Below are positions 8,983-17,783 of a DNA stretch of 63,054 nt, in pieces. The stretch's first letter is position 1, and the number at the start of each line of letters is the position of its first letter. Made by a program: the position numbers and the translations under genes. The stretch covers positions 1 through 63,054 of the forward strand of contig NZ_JAGHQW010000036.1 of NCBI RefSeq assembly GCF_017744115.1. Direction: 5' to 3'. Origin of the DNA: Salinisphaera sp. G21_0 (GTDB lineage: Bacteria; Pseudomonadota; Gammaproteobacteria; Pseudomonadales; Endozoicomonadaceae). The notes under the pieces are model-generated. The model worked only from the letters and a program-made list of their open reading frames with translations. It made no database searches and had not been told where the DNA came from.

Positions 8983-11900
8983 ATGATCTCAACTGCAACA
9001 GTTGACCATCCAACACCCGGTGTGCGCCCTGCCCCTGCCAGCTTGTTTAACCATGGCAGATTAATGCTAAGGGTTGTTGATGCACGCAAGGGCAAATGGC
9101 ACGGCTGGGAAACAAAACCAGTTACGCTGTTAAGTCCCCATTGCAAAAACCCTTTATCTGAAAATTTAGGAAGACGGGTATTCAGGGCTGCACCATGGGT
9201 AGTCACCATGTTGCAACCAGTGGATGCTATCAAGTTAATATGGGCCTATAAAAGAGATGCTTTTTCAGATAATTACGGCAATTGTCAGCCTTCAGACACA
9301 CACAGCGAGCGGTTAAAAAAAATCACTGACCTGGCAACGCTTGATACAAAATTAGAAGAAATATATTGCCAGAGCAAGACGTTCTTTCCGGACACCACCT
9401 CCGGACACATTGGCAGGATGGGTTATCTGTTGCATCAGTCGTCCAGCAAAAAAATTGCCGACACAACCTACCCGGAGGTTATTTGCCACCTTAATTTTGG
9501 CCTGATGCACTGCGGATACCTTCTCGATTTTACCAGAGAATCAACATTTAACCGGGTCGCCAGGATGATGCAGAACATTTTGCGGCTTGAACTGGAAGAC
9601 AATGCCCGCGTCCTTGAGGAATTTCGTCAACCTGTGCAGCTGTCGGTCTTCGATAGAGAGCGGGGTGCGCTATTCCTGCCGGTAAAACTGCAGCGCCATG
9701 AAATAGAGACAATTTCAGCGAACGCCAGGGCATTCTCTAAATATGCTCATTTCATGGGCTGGGATAGCACTCTTTTCAAAGTACTGACCCAGTCCGGTGG
9801 TGATCGCTTTCTGCAGTTACTGATCAATATTCCGGAAAGTGTCAAAGCCGTGGCAGAGACAGATAAAAACCCGGATCTGATCAAAATATTAACAACCCCG
9901 GGACTATTGAACTCATATAGCCTGCCTGAAATACTGGCAGCCATAGAACATGCCCGGCTACTTAATGTCAATTTACCGGTACGGTTCCTGACAGATATCG
10001 TTAACACAATTACTGTCCGCCTTGGTGAAATAACATATTTCAGAAACCAGGATAAATATCTCTACCTGAATATGAATTTACTCCCCGGGGATCGTATACA
10101 GGAGCTGGAATCGGTGTTTGCCAAACAATCGGTGCTCTGCAGAAAGGCATTAGCAAACAGATTATTTGTCCCAATATTATTTAATGGTAATACCTGCGTC
10201 TACTACAACCCATTAGCCACCTGCCTTCTAATTGCCCATGGCACCAGGATCAACTTTCAAAACACTCCCCAACAAACAACGGATATTCTCTGGCTGTTAA
10301 TGGCAGCCCGGTATTTCTGTAAAAAGCATTGGTTGAGCAGGGATGAAATCAGGATCATCCGCCACGAGCTACTGTGGCAGCTTCTCTGTAGCGAGATGAC
10401 TCATACGAAAAATTACTTCACCAGTATAAATCCGGGGCAAGTGGCTCCCCCTGAGAAAACACTGAATAACCTTGATACGCTTATAGACAATCTGAAAACC
10501 CTTTTAGCCAGTCAATCAATAACTACCGACGACAGCTGGGTTGAAGATCAGTGTCGGGAACTGATCGGTGAAGATATATATGACCAATTTTATCTGGACG
10601 ACCAGGCCGATGAGCAAAAACTTCAGGACCATCTGCTAAGTGGCCTGTCACCAAAACGATTTAATGATGAACAGTTAATGGACCATATTCACTACATGAC
10701 CACTATCCCGTTGCCAGATGGTAGAATCGGCAGCGCCTTAAAGTTTTGTCACAAATCACACCTGGTAAATAATTTCTGTGCTATCCGGTTGCCTGACAAA
10801 GAAGCTGGCCGGTGCGAATGGCTGGATGAATGTCTGACGGCTCCACCGAACTTTGCGCCAGGTGAACTTCGTGATGATGATTACTATCCTGCAATCACCC
10901 GGATAGCGGGTCGGCATTACTATCAGAAACTCCATCCCACCAAAGTAAAATTGATACTGGCAGGAGATGCAGGCATAAAAACCGGTTTCCGCAAAGTTCA
11001 CGGTCTGGATCACGCCCTGCGTACACAGCTGGCAACCGAGTTTCTTGTGGAGGTATTGCCTCACATTCATGCTCCATTTAAGGAACTACTGAAAAACCAG
11101 CCCCTGCTGCATGAATTACTGCCCATTGCCGAGCTGTACCACGATGCGGTTGCCGAAGATGAACATAAAGAGTTAGAAGAGCGTCGTGCCGCTGAACTGT
11201 TCCAGCGTGATATGCAGGGTTTGCATCACTACCCGGATGAACTGATCGGGTTAGTAACCAGTGCACTGAAAAATAAAAACAGTAACAAGATGCAGCCGGT
11301 CAGGGCTCCCTTCACCAGTGACCAGCAATGCCCGGCGGAGGAATTACTGCTTCGTCAGGTGCTGCGCTTTGGTGATATCGTCGATATTGTCAGAGTCATC
11401 CCCTGCCGGGAAGACTTTCCAGCGATCCGACTGACGCCGGGTTCTGTAGAATCCGTAGAGAACCGCTACTTTAACCCGGAAGCCATTGAGTTACTCCGCG
11501 TCGTCAATAAACCAGAGTTTACCCTGCTGATCCAGGCAGCACTGCTGAGCTTCAGGCACCTGGCCTGCATTACCGGGGGCTGGCACCACAAAGATGCCAA
11601 CCCGTTCACCACGAAATACCGGTTGCCGGTGGATAACCATCAACGGCGATTGCTGATTGAACAGGCATCTGATCCGCAGCAGTGCATGCGCGAAAACCTG
11701 GATGATCTGGTCCGGTTGGTGATGGCAGAGAAAGCTGGCATCAAACCCTGCCTGACCGATCACCCAAAACGCTCGGACAACCCGCCCCTCCCCGATTGCT
11801 GGGACCCACAAACCGGCTTAGCCGGCGCTTACCGAAAGCTGCACAATGAACAGGAACTGCGACAGATTGAATTACCTGAAAACATGACCCTGACAGAAAA

Positions 11901-12333
11901 AATTATCGTTGCTGCGGATAAACTGAACAATGAACAGAACCACACAGTGTTCAGGCTATCACCTGCCACCCGCAATGGTATACAGTCAGAAATGATGCGG
12001 TTGCAGCAGAAGGGTATCCTGCCAGCCATCGGCACGCCGCCGCAGTCTGAGCTTGAGCAAATATTCCGGCAACCGGACTGTGCAGGTGCCCGAATACTGA
12101 ATGAACGAGGGCTTGTGGTGGTGTCTGATGAACATGAAGGGAGGATCGTTTATCGAATGCAGCCTAACGGTCAACGACAACAAAGAAAGAGGCGGCGCGA
12201 TGAGCTTAACCATGACGCCTGCTACCGCAATCCCCCCCAAAACAGGCTGCCGTTAAGCACTGACGGTTTCCTGCCAAGGAATTGTCCTGAAATAACTTCC
12301 CTGTTTTCAGTTACATTGAAACCATGTAAGTAG
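8983..12333 (+). CDS. Large protein with a SidE-like phosphodiesterase core
   Basis: A protein of about 1116 residues, one of the largest in the window (8 residues longer if the GTG at 8962 is used; neither start has a strong ribosome-binding site). Numbering here is from 8962. Most of it matches nothing I recognise. Residues about 675-810 carry a motif set like the phosphodiesterase domain of Legionella SidE/SdeA effectors: KVHGLDHALRT (His680, Asp683, His684, Arg687), then IAELYHDAV (His727-Asp728), a Glu-rich helix, and LRFGDIVDIVRVIPCREDF. In SidE proteins this domain attaches or removes phosphoribosyl-ubiquitin on serines. I see no mono-ADP-ribosyltransferase R/STS/ExE motifs here, which SidE needs to activate ubiquitin. 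No signal peptide is visible. The last 18 codons overlap a 21-bp sequence repeated at 22280. Family link is by eye; function is inference. Confidence 0.65.
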   Translation: MISTATVDHPTPGVRPAPASLFNHGRLMLRVVDARKGKWHGWETKPVTLLSPHCKNPLSENLGRRVFRAAPWVVTMLQPVDAIKLIWAYKRDAFSDNYGNCQPSDTHSERLKKITDLATLDTKLEEIYCQSKTFFPDTTSGHIGRMGYLLHQSSSKKIADTTYPEVICHLNFGLMHCGYLLDFTRESTFNRVARMMQNILRLELEDNARVLEEFRQPVQLSVFDRERGALFLPVKLQRHEIETISANARAFSKYAHFMGWDSTLFKVLTQSGGDRFLQLLINIPESVKAVAETDKNPDLIKILTTPGLLNSYSLPEILAAIEHARLLNVNLPVRFLTDIVNTITVRLGEITYFRNQDKYLYLNMNLLPGDRIQELESVFAKQSVLCRKALANRLFVPILFNGNTCVYYNPLATCLLIAHGTRINFQNTPQQTTDILWLLMAARYFCKKHWLSRDEIRIIRHELLWQLLCSEMTHTKNYFTSINPGQVAPPEKTLNNLDTLIDNLKTLLASQSITTDDSWVEDQCRELIGEDIYDQFYLDDQADEQKLQDHLLSGLSPKRFNDEQLMDHIHYMTTIPLPDGRIGSALKFCHKSHLVNNFCAIRLPDKEAGRCEWLDECLTAPPNFAPGELRDDDYYPAITRIAGRHYYQKLHPTKVKLILAGDAGIKTGFRKVHGLDHALRTQLATEFLVEVLPHIHAPFKELLKNQPLLHELLPIAELYHDAVAEDEHKELEERRAAELFQRDMQGLHHYPDELIGLVTSALKNKNSNKMQPVRAPFTSDQQCPAEELLLRQVLRFGDIVDIVRVIPCREDFPAIRLTPGSVESVENRYFNPEAIELLRVVNKPEFTLLIQAALLSFRHLACITGGWHHKDANPFTTKYRLPVDNHQRRLLIEQASDPQQCMRENLDDLVRLVMAEKAGIKPCLTDHPKRSDNPPLPDCWDPQTGLAGAYRKLHNEQELRQIELPENMTLTEKIIVAADKLNNEQNHTVFRLSPATRNGIQSEMMRLQQKGILPAIGTPPQSELEQIFRQPDCAGARILNERGLVVVSDEHEGRIVYRMQPNGQRQQRKRRRDELNHDACYRNPPQNRLPLSTDGFLPRNCPEITSLFSVTLKPCK
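12280..12300. repeat. 21-bp dispersed sequence, copy 1 (inside the 3' end of the SidE-like gene)
   Basis: The 21 bp starting AATTGTCCTGAAATAA and ending CTTCC is identical to 22280-22300. This copy lies within the last codons of the SidE-like gene. Chance identity of 21 bp is very unlikely, so it is probably a mobile-element end or a dispersed intergenic repeat. Confidence 0.65.
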
Positions 12334-12368
12334 CTAACCATATGAAATCGAATATTTCTGGCTACTTA

Positions 12369-15074
12369 CTAGCCAGTATTACGCATACCTGCGGCAATAC
12401 CGGCAATAGTGATCATCAATGCCTGTTCAAGCTCCTCACCCACTTCAGCATCCTCTCCTGCCATCTTTTCATGGGAGCGAACCCGCTGCAGCAACTCAGC
12501 CTGAAGGAAGTTCAGAGGATCAGTGTAAGGGTTACGCAGACCAATGGCTTCTTTGTTCTGCGGGTGTGACGACATCAGCTCATCCCCTTCTTTAAGATCA
12601 AGCAGCACTTCAATGGCAGACGACAGCATGCGCCTGAGCTTTTCGCCCAGGTAGCGCAGATGATCGGGCACCAGCTGATCTTCATAATACCTGGCCAGCT
12701 GGGCATCGGTCTTGGTGAAGACCATCTCCAGCATTTCCAGACGTGCCTTAAAGAACGGCCAGTCGGTCATCATTGCTTCAAGCACATCCCGGTTGCCATT
12801 GTTGACCGCATTCTCCAGCGCTTCGCCACAGCCCAGCCAGGTTGGCAGCATCAGGCGAATCTGTGTCCAGGCAAAAATCCAGGGAATAGCCCGCAGACTT
12901 TCCACGCCGCCGTTGGGTTTCCTCTTGGCGGGGCGGGAGCCAAGCGGCAATTTACCCAGTTCCATTTCCGGCGTTACGGCCCGGAAGTAAGGTACGAAGT
13001 CTGGCTCTTCACGAACAATGCCCCGGTAAACCTTCACGGAATCTGCTGACAACTGATCCATTACTTCACGCCATTCCTGCTTTGGCACTGGCGGCGGCAA
13101 CAGGGTTGCTTCCAGTGTGGCGCTGGCATATAGCATAAGACTCTGGACGGCTACTTGTGGGAAGCCAAACTTAAAGCGAATCATTTCCCCCTGCTCAGTC
13201 ACCCGCAGGCGGTTATTGACCGAACCCGGAGGCTGGGAAAGAATCGCCGCATGGGCCGGGCCACCACCACGGCCAATGGTACCACCACGGCCATGGAACA
13301 AGGTCAACCGGACATCGGCCTCAGCGCATACCGCCGTCACCTCTTCCATGGCACGGTACTGAGCCCAGCCAGCCGCCATCCACCCCGCATCCTTGGCAGA
13401 ATCAGAATAACCAATCATAACCATCTGGCCACCGTGGCAATAACCGCGATACCAGGGTAATGACAGCAGGTGACGAATACACTCCGCTGCGTTGTCGAGG
13501 TCGTCCAGTGTTTCAAACAGTGGTGCGATGGGCATGTCGAAATCCACACCGCATTCTTTCAGCAGCAGAGCCACCGCCAGTACATCCGATGGCTGTTTAG
13601 CCATGGAAATCACATAGCAGTTCAGTGCCCTGGAGCCCTCGGCGGCTATGACACGACAGGTGTTTAAAACCTCCTGCACATCCGGTGATGGCGACCACTT
13701 CAGCGGCCCTTTGGTATTCGGCAACAGGGGTCTTGGGTTCTGCAGCTCTTTCAGCAGGAAGCTCTGTCTTTCCAGTTCTTCCCAGTGCTCATAATCCCCC
13801 AGACCCAGGGCCTTGGTCAGCTCGCTGAACACCTGGGTATGACGGCCAGACTCCTGACGAATATCCAGTTTAATCAGCGTCAGACCAAAGCAGTATGCCC
13901 TTCTCAGGGTATCCAGCAGAGGGCCATCGGCAATAACCCCCAGGCCACAGGCATGGAGAGAGTCGTAACACAACCTTAACGGCCTGATCAGATCTTCATT
14001 ATCAAGAATGACACCCGCCGTCGGTGTTACCGGTGCATCCCCGGGTCTGGCCAGACCTCGCTCACACCACTGACGGGTATGTTTCAGTTTTTCCCGCAAC
14101 TCTTTTAACACAGACCAGTAAGGTTCCCGGGAGTCCCCCACAAGCGCCCGCAGCTCATCACTGCAATCGCTCATGGAAAGCTCACTGATCAATGGTTTCA
14201 GATCCCTTAAAAACAGGTCTGCCGCCATCCAGCGACTGAGCAGCAATACTTCACGTGTCACTTCAGATGTTACAAACGGGTTACCATCCCGGTCCCCCCC
14301 CATCCAGGAGGAAAAGTGCACGGGTGCCGCCTCAATCGCCAACCGGTGACCGGTGAACGCTTGCAGGTGGTCATCCATCTGACGGACAAACTGTGGCACC
14401 GCATGCCACAGGGAGTGCTCAATGGTGGCAAAGCCACCTTTTGCCTCATCAACCGGTGTTGGTCGTTTACTGCGAAACTCATAGGTATGCCAGGCCTGAG
14501 TAATCAGCTGGCGAATGCGCTGTTCAATGCGCTGCTGTTCGTTATCACTGAGCGACTGGTTTTCCAGGTCACTCAGGCACTGGAATATCTGCTCATATTT
14601 CTGAATTAATGTACGACGGGTTACTTCGGTCGGGTGCGCAGTCAGTACCACCTCAACATCCAGCTCTGATGCTTTCTCTGCAATCTGCTGATCGCTGAGA
14701 CCTTTCTGCTTCAGCGCCTTGAGCAATTCACTAAAGTGATCAGGAACACAGTGGCTGGCTTCACAGTCCCTGGATACCAGGTGGAACTGCTCGGCAATAT
14801 TGGTGAGATTCAGGAAATGGCTGAAAGACCGTACCACAGGTACCAGCTCATCATCAGGCAGGCTGTGCAGCAGGTCTAACAGGGCCTGCTGTTCATTCAG
14901 ACCGTCATCACCCTCGGCATCACTGCGGGCCGCTTTGGACAACTGACGGATAGACTCGATTTTATTGAAGAAGTCCTCTCCCTTGTGGTCCCGGATGACG
15001 TCACCCAGCAAGGTACCCAGCATATTGACATTTTGACGCAGCGACGATGGGTTCTCTGTTGGCTTTTCTGACAT
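12369..15074 (-). CDS. ppc: Phosphoenolpyruvate carboxylase
   Basis: A 901-residue cytoplasmic enzyme converting PEP + bicarbonate to oxaloacetate, the main anaplerotic entry to the TCA cycle. Diagnostic motifs are VVLTAHPTEVTRRT with the catalytic His, SWMGGDRDGNPFVT, FHGRGGTIGRGGGPAH with the mobile-loop and catalytic residues, and the canonical C-terminal GMRNTG. The open frame extends 11 codons upstream, but the start at MSEKPTEN is chosen because an AAAGAG ribosome-binding site lies just before it and family N-termini begin here. Its stop lies 35 bp from the convergent SidE-like gene. In pseudomonads ppc is next to adk; here about 5.4 kb separates them. Confidence 0.97.
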   Translation of the reverse strand: MSEKPTENPSSLRQNVNMLGTLLGDVIRDHKGEDFFNKIESIRQLSKAARSDAEGDDGLNEQQALLDLLHSLPDDELVPVVRSFSHFLNLTNIAEQFHLVSRDCEASHCVPDHFSELLKALKQKGLSDQQIAEKASELDVEVVLTAHPTEVTRRTLIQKYEQIFQCLSDLENQSLSDNEQQRIEQRIRQLITQAWHTYEFRSKRPTPVDEAKGGFATIEHSLWHAVPQFVRQMDDHLQAFTGHRLAIEAAPVHFSSWMGGDRDGNPFVTSEVTREVLLLSRWMAADLFLRDLKPLISELSMSDCSDELRALVGDSREPYWSVLKELREKLKHTRQWCERGLARPGDAPVTPTAGVILDNEDLIRPLRLCYDSLHACGLGVIADGPLLDTLRRAYCFGLTLIKLDIRQESGRHTQVFSELTKALGLGDYEHWEELERQSFLLKELQNPRPLLPNTKGPLKWSPSPDVQEVLNTCRVIAAEGSRALNCYVISMAKQPSDVLAVALLLKECGVDFDMPIAPLFETLDDLDNAAECIRHLLSLPWYRGYCHGGQMVMIGYSDSAKDAGWMAAGWAQYRAMEEVTAVCAEADVRLTLFHGRGGTIGRGGGPAHAAILSQPPGSVNNRLRVTEQGEMIRFKFGFPQVAVQSLMLYASATLEATLLPPPVPKQEWREVMDQLSADSVKVYRGIVREEPDFVPYFRAVTPEMELGKLPLGSRPAKRKPNGGVESLRAIPWIFAWTQIRLMLPTWLGCGEALENAVNNGNRDVLEAMMTDWPFFKARLEMLEMVFTKTDAQLARYYEDQLVPDHLRYLGEKLRRMLSSAIEVLLDLKEGDELMSSHPQNKEAIGLRNPYTDPLNFLQAELLQRVRSHEKMAGEDAEVGEELEQALMITIAGIAAGMRNTG

Positions 15075-15492
15075 AGCTCTTTGCCTTTCGATGTTATTCC
15101 GGCCCACTTCGCCTCTGTAAGTCTTGGTAAGCCTGACTCGTATTAGCCCACGACAATTTACTTGTTAAATGAGTACAACAAGGTGCAGCCTATACCAGAT
15201 ACACCTAAGAAAAAAGGGAAATCACCTACTCACGAAAAAACCCACATCCTCACAGTAAAACACGCTATTCCCTTTAAAATTCTTCAATATTCAACACAGT
15301 AAAACACCGTCGTTTTAATCAGCGAAGCGCAAGTCGACTGACATAGAAATACCGTTTCGTAAGAACCGAAGCCGAAGTATGAAATACTGCGTCTAACCCT
15401 GATTCTATCTTGCACAGCAGACTTATAAGCTCTCATAAAATGCAATTTAACTCTGATTTCTACAACGCCTGTAAATATCCCTGGGGGAAACA
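15075..15492. other. 418-bp divergent intergenic region between ppc and yjiH
   Basis: This region must hold the promoters for ppc (minus) and yjiHG (plus). Only small dyads are visible, for example AGTAT-GAA-ATACT near 15378-15390. A GGGGGAA ribosome-binding site sits just before yjiH. I see no riboswitch or recognisable operator, and the short frames within are not convincing genes. Confidence 0.5.
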
Positions 15493-16191
15493 ATGAAAAC
15501 TGATGACCAGGAAAAGGTCTCCATTGGAGCCTATATAACACTGGCATTTGCTGTGGTGTTCTTTTCCGGACTCCTGAAGTCTAATGAGTGGTACGGTGTC
15601 TTTGACTTCACCACCCTTAACGGCAGCTTTGGCAGGCTGATGAAAGACGCCACGGGTGGCATGGCCGCTTTCCGTGGCGTGGGTGGTAGCGGTGCGGCCG
15701 ATGGTTTTTTGTTTGCTCTTGGTCTGGTACCAACGGCCATGTTCGCCCTGGGTATGATTGCAGTGCTTGAGCACTATGGAGCGCTGAAAGCTGCCCGTAA
15801 AATGCTGACGCCTCTGCTTCGTCCTCTGATGGGTATTCCCGGTTCAACGGGTCTGGCCATTATCGGCAGTCTGCAGTCCACCGACGTTGGTGCAGGCCTG
15901 ACCAAATCCCTGGCGGATGAAGGCGAACTGACTGCCACAGAAAAAGATGTCTTTACCGCATTCCAGTTCTCCGGAGGTGCACTGATCGTCAACTTCTTCG
16001 GTTCCGGTGCCATTCTGTTCACCCTTTCTGACACCACGGGCGCTGCCGTTCCCGGTTCTATTGGTCTGGCCCTGGCGGTGATGTTTATCTTTAAAATCGT
16101 CGGTGCCAACATTATGCGTTTCTACCTCAAGACCATTGACAAGAAATCCGGCGAAAAAGCAATCACTGCCAACACTGCGGAGGCTAACTGA
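15493..16191 (+). CDS. yjiH: YjiH-like membrane protein with nucleoside-recognition (Gate) domain
   Basis: A 232-residue polytopic inner-membrane protein with the nucleoside-recognition/Gate-like motif IIGSLQSTDVGAGLTKSL and the FSGGALIVNFFGSGAIL segment, close in length to E. coli YjiH (227). It is followed two bases later by a YjiG-like gene, the same pairing as in E. coli, where both lie beside the isoaspartyl dipeptidase gene iadA. The pair is thought to form a two-subunit membrane transporter; the substrate is not established. A GGGGGAA ribosome-binding site precedes the ATG. The two genes share one strong terminator downstream. Confidence 0.87.
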   Translation: MKTDDQEKVSIGAYITLAFAVVFFSGLLKSNEWYGVFDFTTLNGSFGRLMKDATGGMAAFRGVGGSGAADGFLFALGLVPTAMFALGMIAVLEHYGALKAARKMLTPLLRPLMGIPGSTGLAIIGSLQSTDVGAGLTKSLADEGELTATEKDVFTAFQFSGGALIVNFFGSGAILFTLSDTTGAAVPGSIGLALAVMFIFKIVGANIMRFYLKTIDKKSGEKAITANTAEAN

Positions 16192-16193
16192 TC

Positions 16194-16661
16194 ATGAGTG
16201 CTGCACCTGAAAGTAAAAAGATGATCACTGACGTCTTTGTTGAAGGCGCCCGTAAGGGTTGGGGCATCGGAATCGGGAGCATTATCCCAAATATCATGAT
16301 GGCCTTCGTGATCATCAAGATTCTGTCTCTGACCGGTTTTCTGAATGTTCTGGCCACCGTGTTTGGCCCGGTCATGGCGCTGTTTGGAGTACCTGGTGAA
16401 GGGGCTGCCGTGCTGATGGCAGCGGTTATGTCCATGGGTGGTGCAGTTGGTGTTGCCGTAGGCCTGTTGAATGAAGGCGCTCTGCACGCCCGCGACATTG
16501 CCATTCTGGCACCTGCTATTTACCTGATGGGGTCCACCATTCAATACGCTGGACGTATTCTTGGTGTTATCGGGACGGAGAGTCGCCGTTACCCTATCCT
16601 GTTTGGCATCTGTATCCTGAACTCCCTGATGGCCATGTTTGTCATGAATCTGCTGGTGTGA
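16194..16661 (+). CDS. yjiG: YjiG-like membrane protein
   Basis: A 155-residue membrane protein matching E. coli YjiG in length (153) and position. It has about four hydrophobic segments, with the conserved start KMITDVFVEGARKGWGIGIG, then FGVPGEGAAVLMAAVMSMGG and IYLMGSTIQYAGR. It is the second half of the YjiH/YjiG nucleoside-recognition-type pair and starts 2 bp after the yjiH stop, so the two are translated from one message. The transported compound is unknown. Confidence 0.87.
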   Translation: MSAAPESKKMITDVFVEGARKGWGIGIGSIIPNIMMAFVIIKILSLTGFLNVLATVFGPVMALFGVPGEGAAVLMAAVMSMGGAVGVAVGLLNEGALHARDIAILAPAIYLMGSTIQYAGRILGVIGTESRRYPILFGICILNSLMAMFVMNLLV

Positions 16662-16696
16662 ATCTTTATTCAACGCTATGATCCGGGTTCAACAAT

Positions 16697-16727
16697 AAAA
16701 AAGCTGGGGATTCCCCCGGCTTTTTTT
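16697..16727 (+). terminator. Rho-independent terminator of yjiHG
   Basis: A-tract, then GCTGGGG-ATTC-CCCCGGC stem-loop (one G·T pair), directly followed by TTTTTTT. It lies about 40 bp after the yjiG stop. This is a textbook intrinsic terminator, and the flanking A tract would let it work on the opposite strand too. Confidence 0.9.
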
Positions 16728-16762
16728 GTCTGGATGACTTTATATTTATGAAGGTAGTTGCC

Positions 16763-17038
16763 ATGAATGAAAAAGATCCGTTTGAAAGCCTTGCCTGTAA
16801 CTGCGTAGAAGTTGGCACCATTATTAAAGAAGACGATACTGTGTTGACTATCGATCTTTCTGGCGTCAATGCTGAATCACAATTTGATGCCCTGAAAGAA
16901 GAGGCAGCAAAAATCGGTTCCGGTAACTGCAAAATCTCTGCTGAAACCATTGATGAACATGGTCAGACCGTGATTCGTGCCATGTTTGAGTTTGACTGCA
17001 CCGCTGAAAAACTGATTTTCCAGATGAAGAACGCTTGA
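16763..17038 (+). CDS. DUF406 (YfcZ/YiiS family) protein
   Basis: A 91-residue small cytoplasmic protein. The pattern CNCVEVGTII near the N-terminus and the C-terminal FEFDCTAEKLIFQMK match the DUF406 family (E. coli YfcZ and YiiS), whose function is unknown. An in-frame ATG lies five codons upstream, but the ATG at 16763 has GAAGGTAG as a properly spaced ribosome-binding site. The stop codon lies at the junction of a 23-bp tandem duplication. It is a monocistronic unit between the yjiHG terminator and the DTW-domain gene. Confidence 0.82.
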   Translation: MNEKDPFESLACNCVEVGTIIKEDDTVLTIDLSGVNAESQFDALKEEAAKIGSGNCKISAETIDEHGQTVIRAMFEFDCTAEKLIFQMKNA

Positions 17039-17068
17039 TTTTCCAGATGAAGAACGCTTGATTCTCCA
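17013..17068. repeat. 23-bp tandem duplication across the DUF406 stop codon
   Basis: TGATTTTCCAGATGAAGAAC(GCT) occurs at 17013-17035 and again, identically, at 17036-17058. A partial third copy with one change (TGATTCTCCAG) follows. The first copy encodes the last residues and the second begins with the stop codon, so the protein is not altered. Confidence 0.9.
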
Positions 17069-17170
17069 GCCAAAAAGATAGTAACCGGGCGAATAGTATA
17101 AACTGTTCGCTGGCTATCCACCTCGCAATCCTTGCCAGGCCTCCCGGAAATAAACCAGACATTAACACTC

Positions 17171-17779
17171 ATGCCAAGATCTCTATGCCCTCGCTGCCAA
17201 CGCCCGGAAACGCAGTGTTACTGTTCAGCGCTGAAAGAAGAAACCGCCTGCATGGATATAATTATTCTGCAGCATCCCCGGGAGTCAAAACATCCATTGA
17301 ATACGGCTCGCATTCTGGAGCTGGGCATTGGTAATTGCGAGGTATGGGTGGGGGAAGATTTTTCCAATCATGCTTACCTCCAAAAAACGCTGGCAGAAAA
17401 GGACTGTTATCTGCTATTTCCCGGGGCTAATGCCCGGGCCAGCCGGGATATTCTGCGAACGGCGAAGCCGGAAGTACTGATCATCCTGGATGGAACCTGG
17501 CGCAAGGCCAAAAAGATCTATTACCGCAACCCACAACTGCAACAACTCCCCAGCATTGAACTCACTGATCTTGCCATATCCGACTATCGCATTCGCAAAG
17601 CACCGGGAGAAGATGCCTTATCAACGGTAGAAGCAGCGGTTACCCTGCTGCGTCAGGCCAGCCGGGATAGCAAGGCACATCAGCAGCTTCTGGACACATT
17701 CAGCCTGATGATTGACCAGCAAATCAACGCCATGGGGCAGGAGATTTTCAAGAAAAATTATCCACAGAGAAATGGTTGA
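17171..17779 (+). CDS. DTW-domain protein, probable tRNA-uridine aminocarboxypropyltransferase
   Basis: A 202-residue protein of the DTW/TDD superfamily. It has the zinc-binding-like cysteines CPRCQRPETQCYC at the N-terminus, HPRESKHPLNTARI and the signature LDGTWRKAKK. Family members such as E. coli TapT (YfiP) and TuaA transfer the aminocarboxypropyl group of SAM to tRNA uridines to make acp3U. The frame extends upstream to a TTG at 17132, but the ATG at 17171 directly before the cysteine motif is more likely. Its stop lies 4 bp from the convergent thioredoxin-like gene, so the transcripts must overlap. Which tRNA position it modifies cannot be told. Confidence 0.84.
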   Translation: MPRSLCPRCQRPETQCYCSALKEETACMDIIILQHPRESKHPLNTARILELGIGNCEVWVGEDFSNHAYLQKTLAEKDCYLLFPGANARASRDILRTAKPEVLIILDGTWRKAKKIYYRNPQLQQLPSIELTDLAISDYRIRKAPGEDALSTVEAAVTLLRQASRDSKAHQQLLDTFSLMIDQQINAMGQEIFKKNYPQRNG

Positions 17780-17783
17780 CCAA

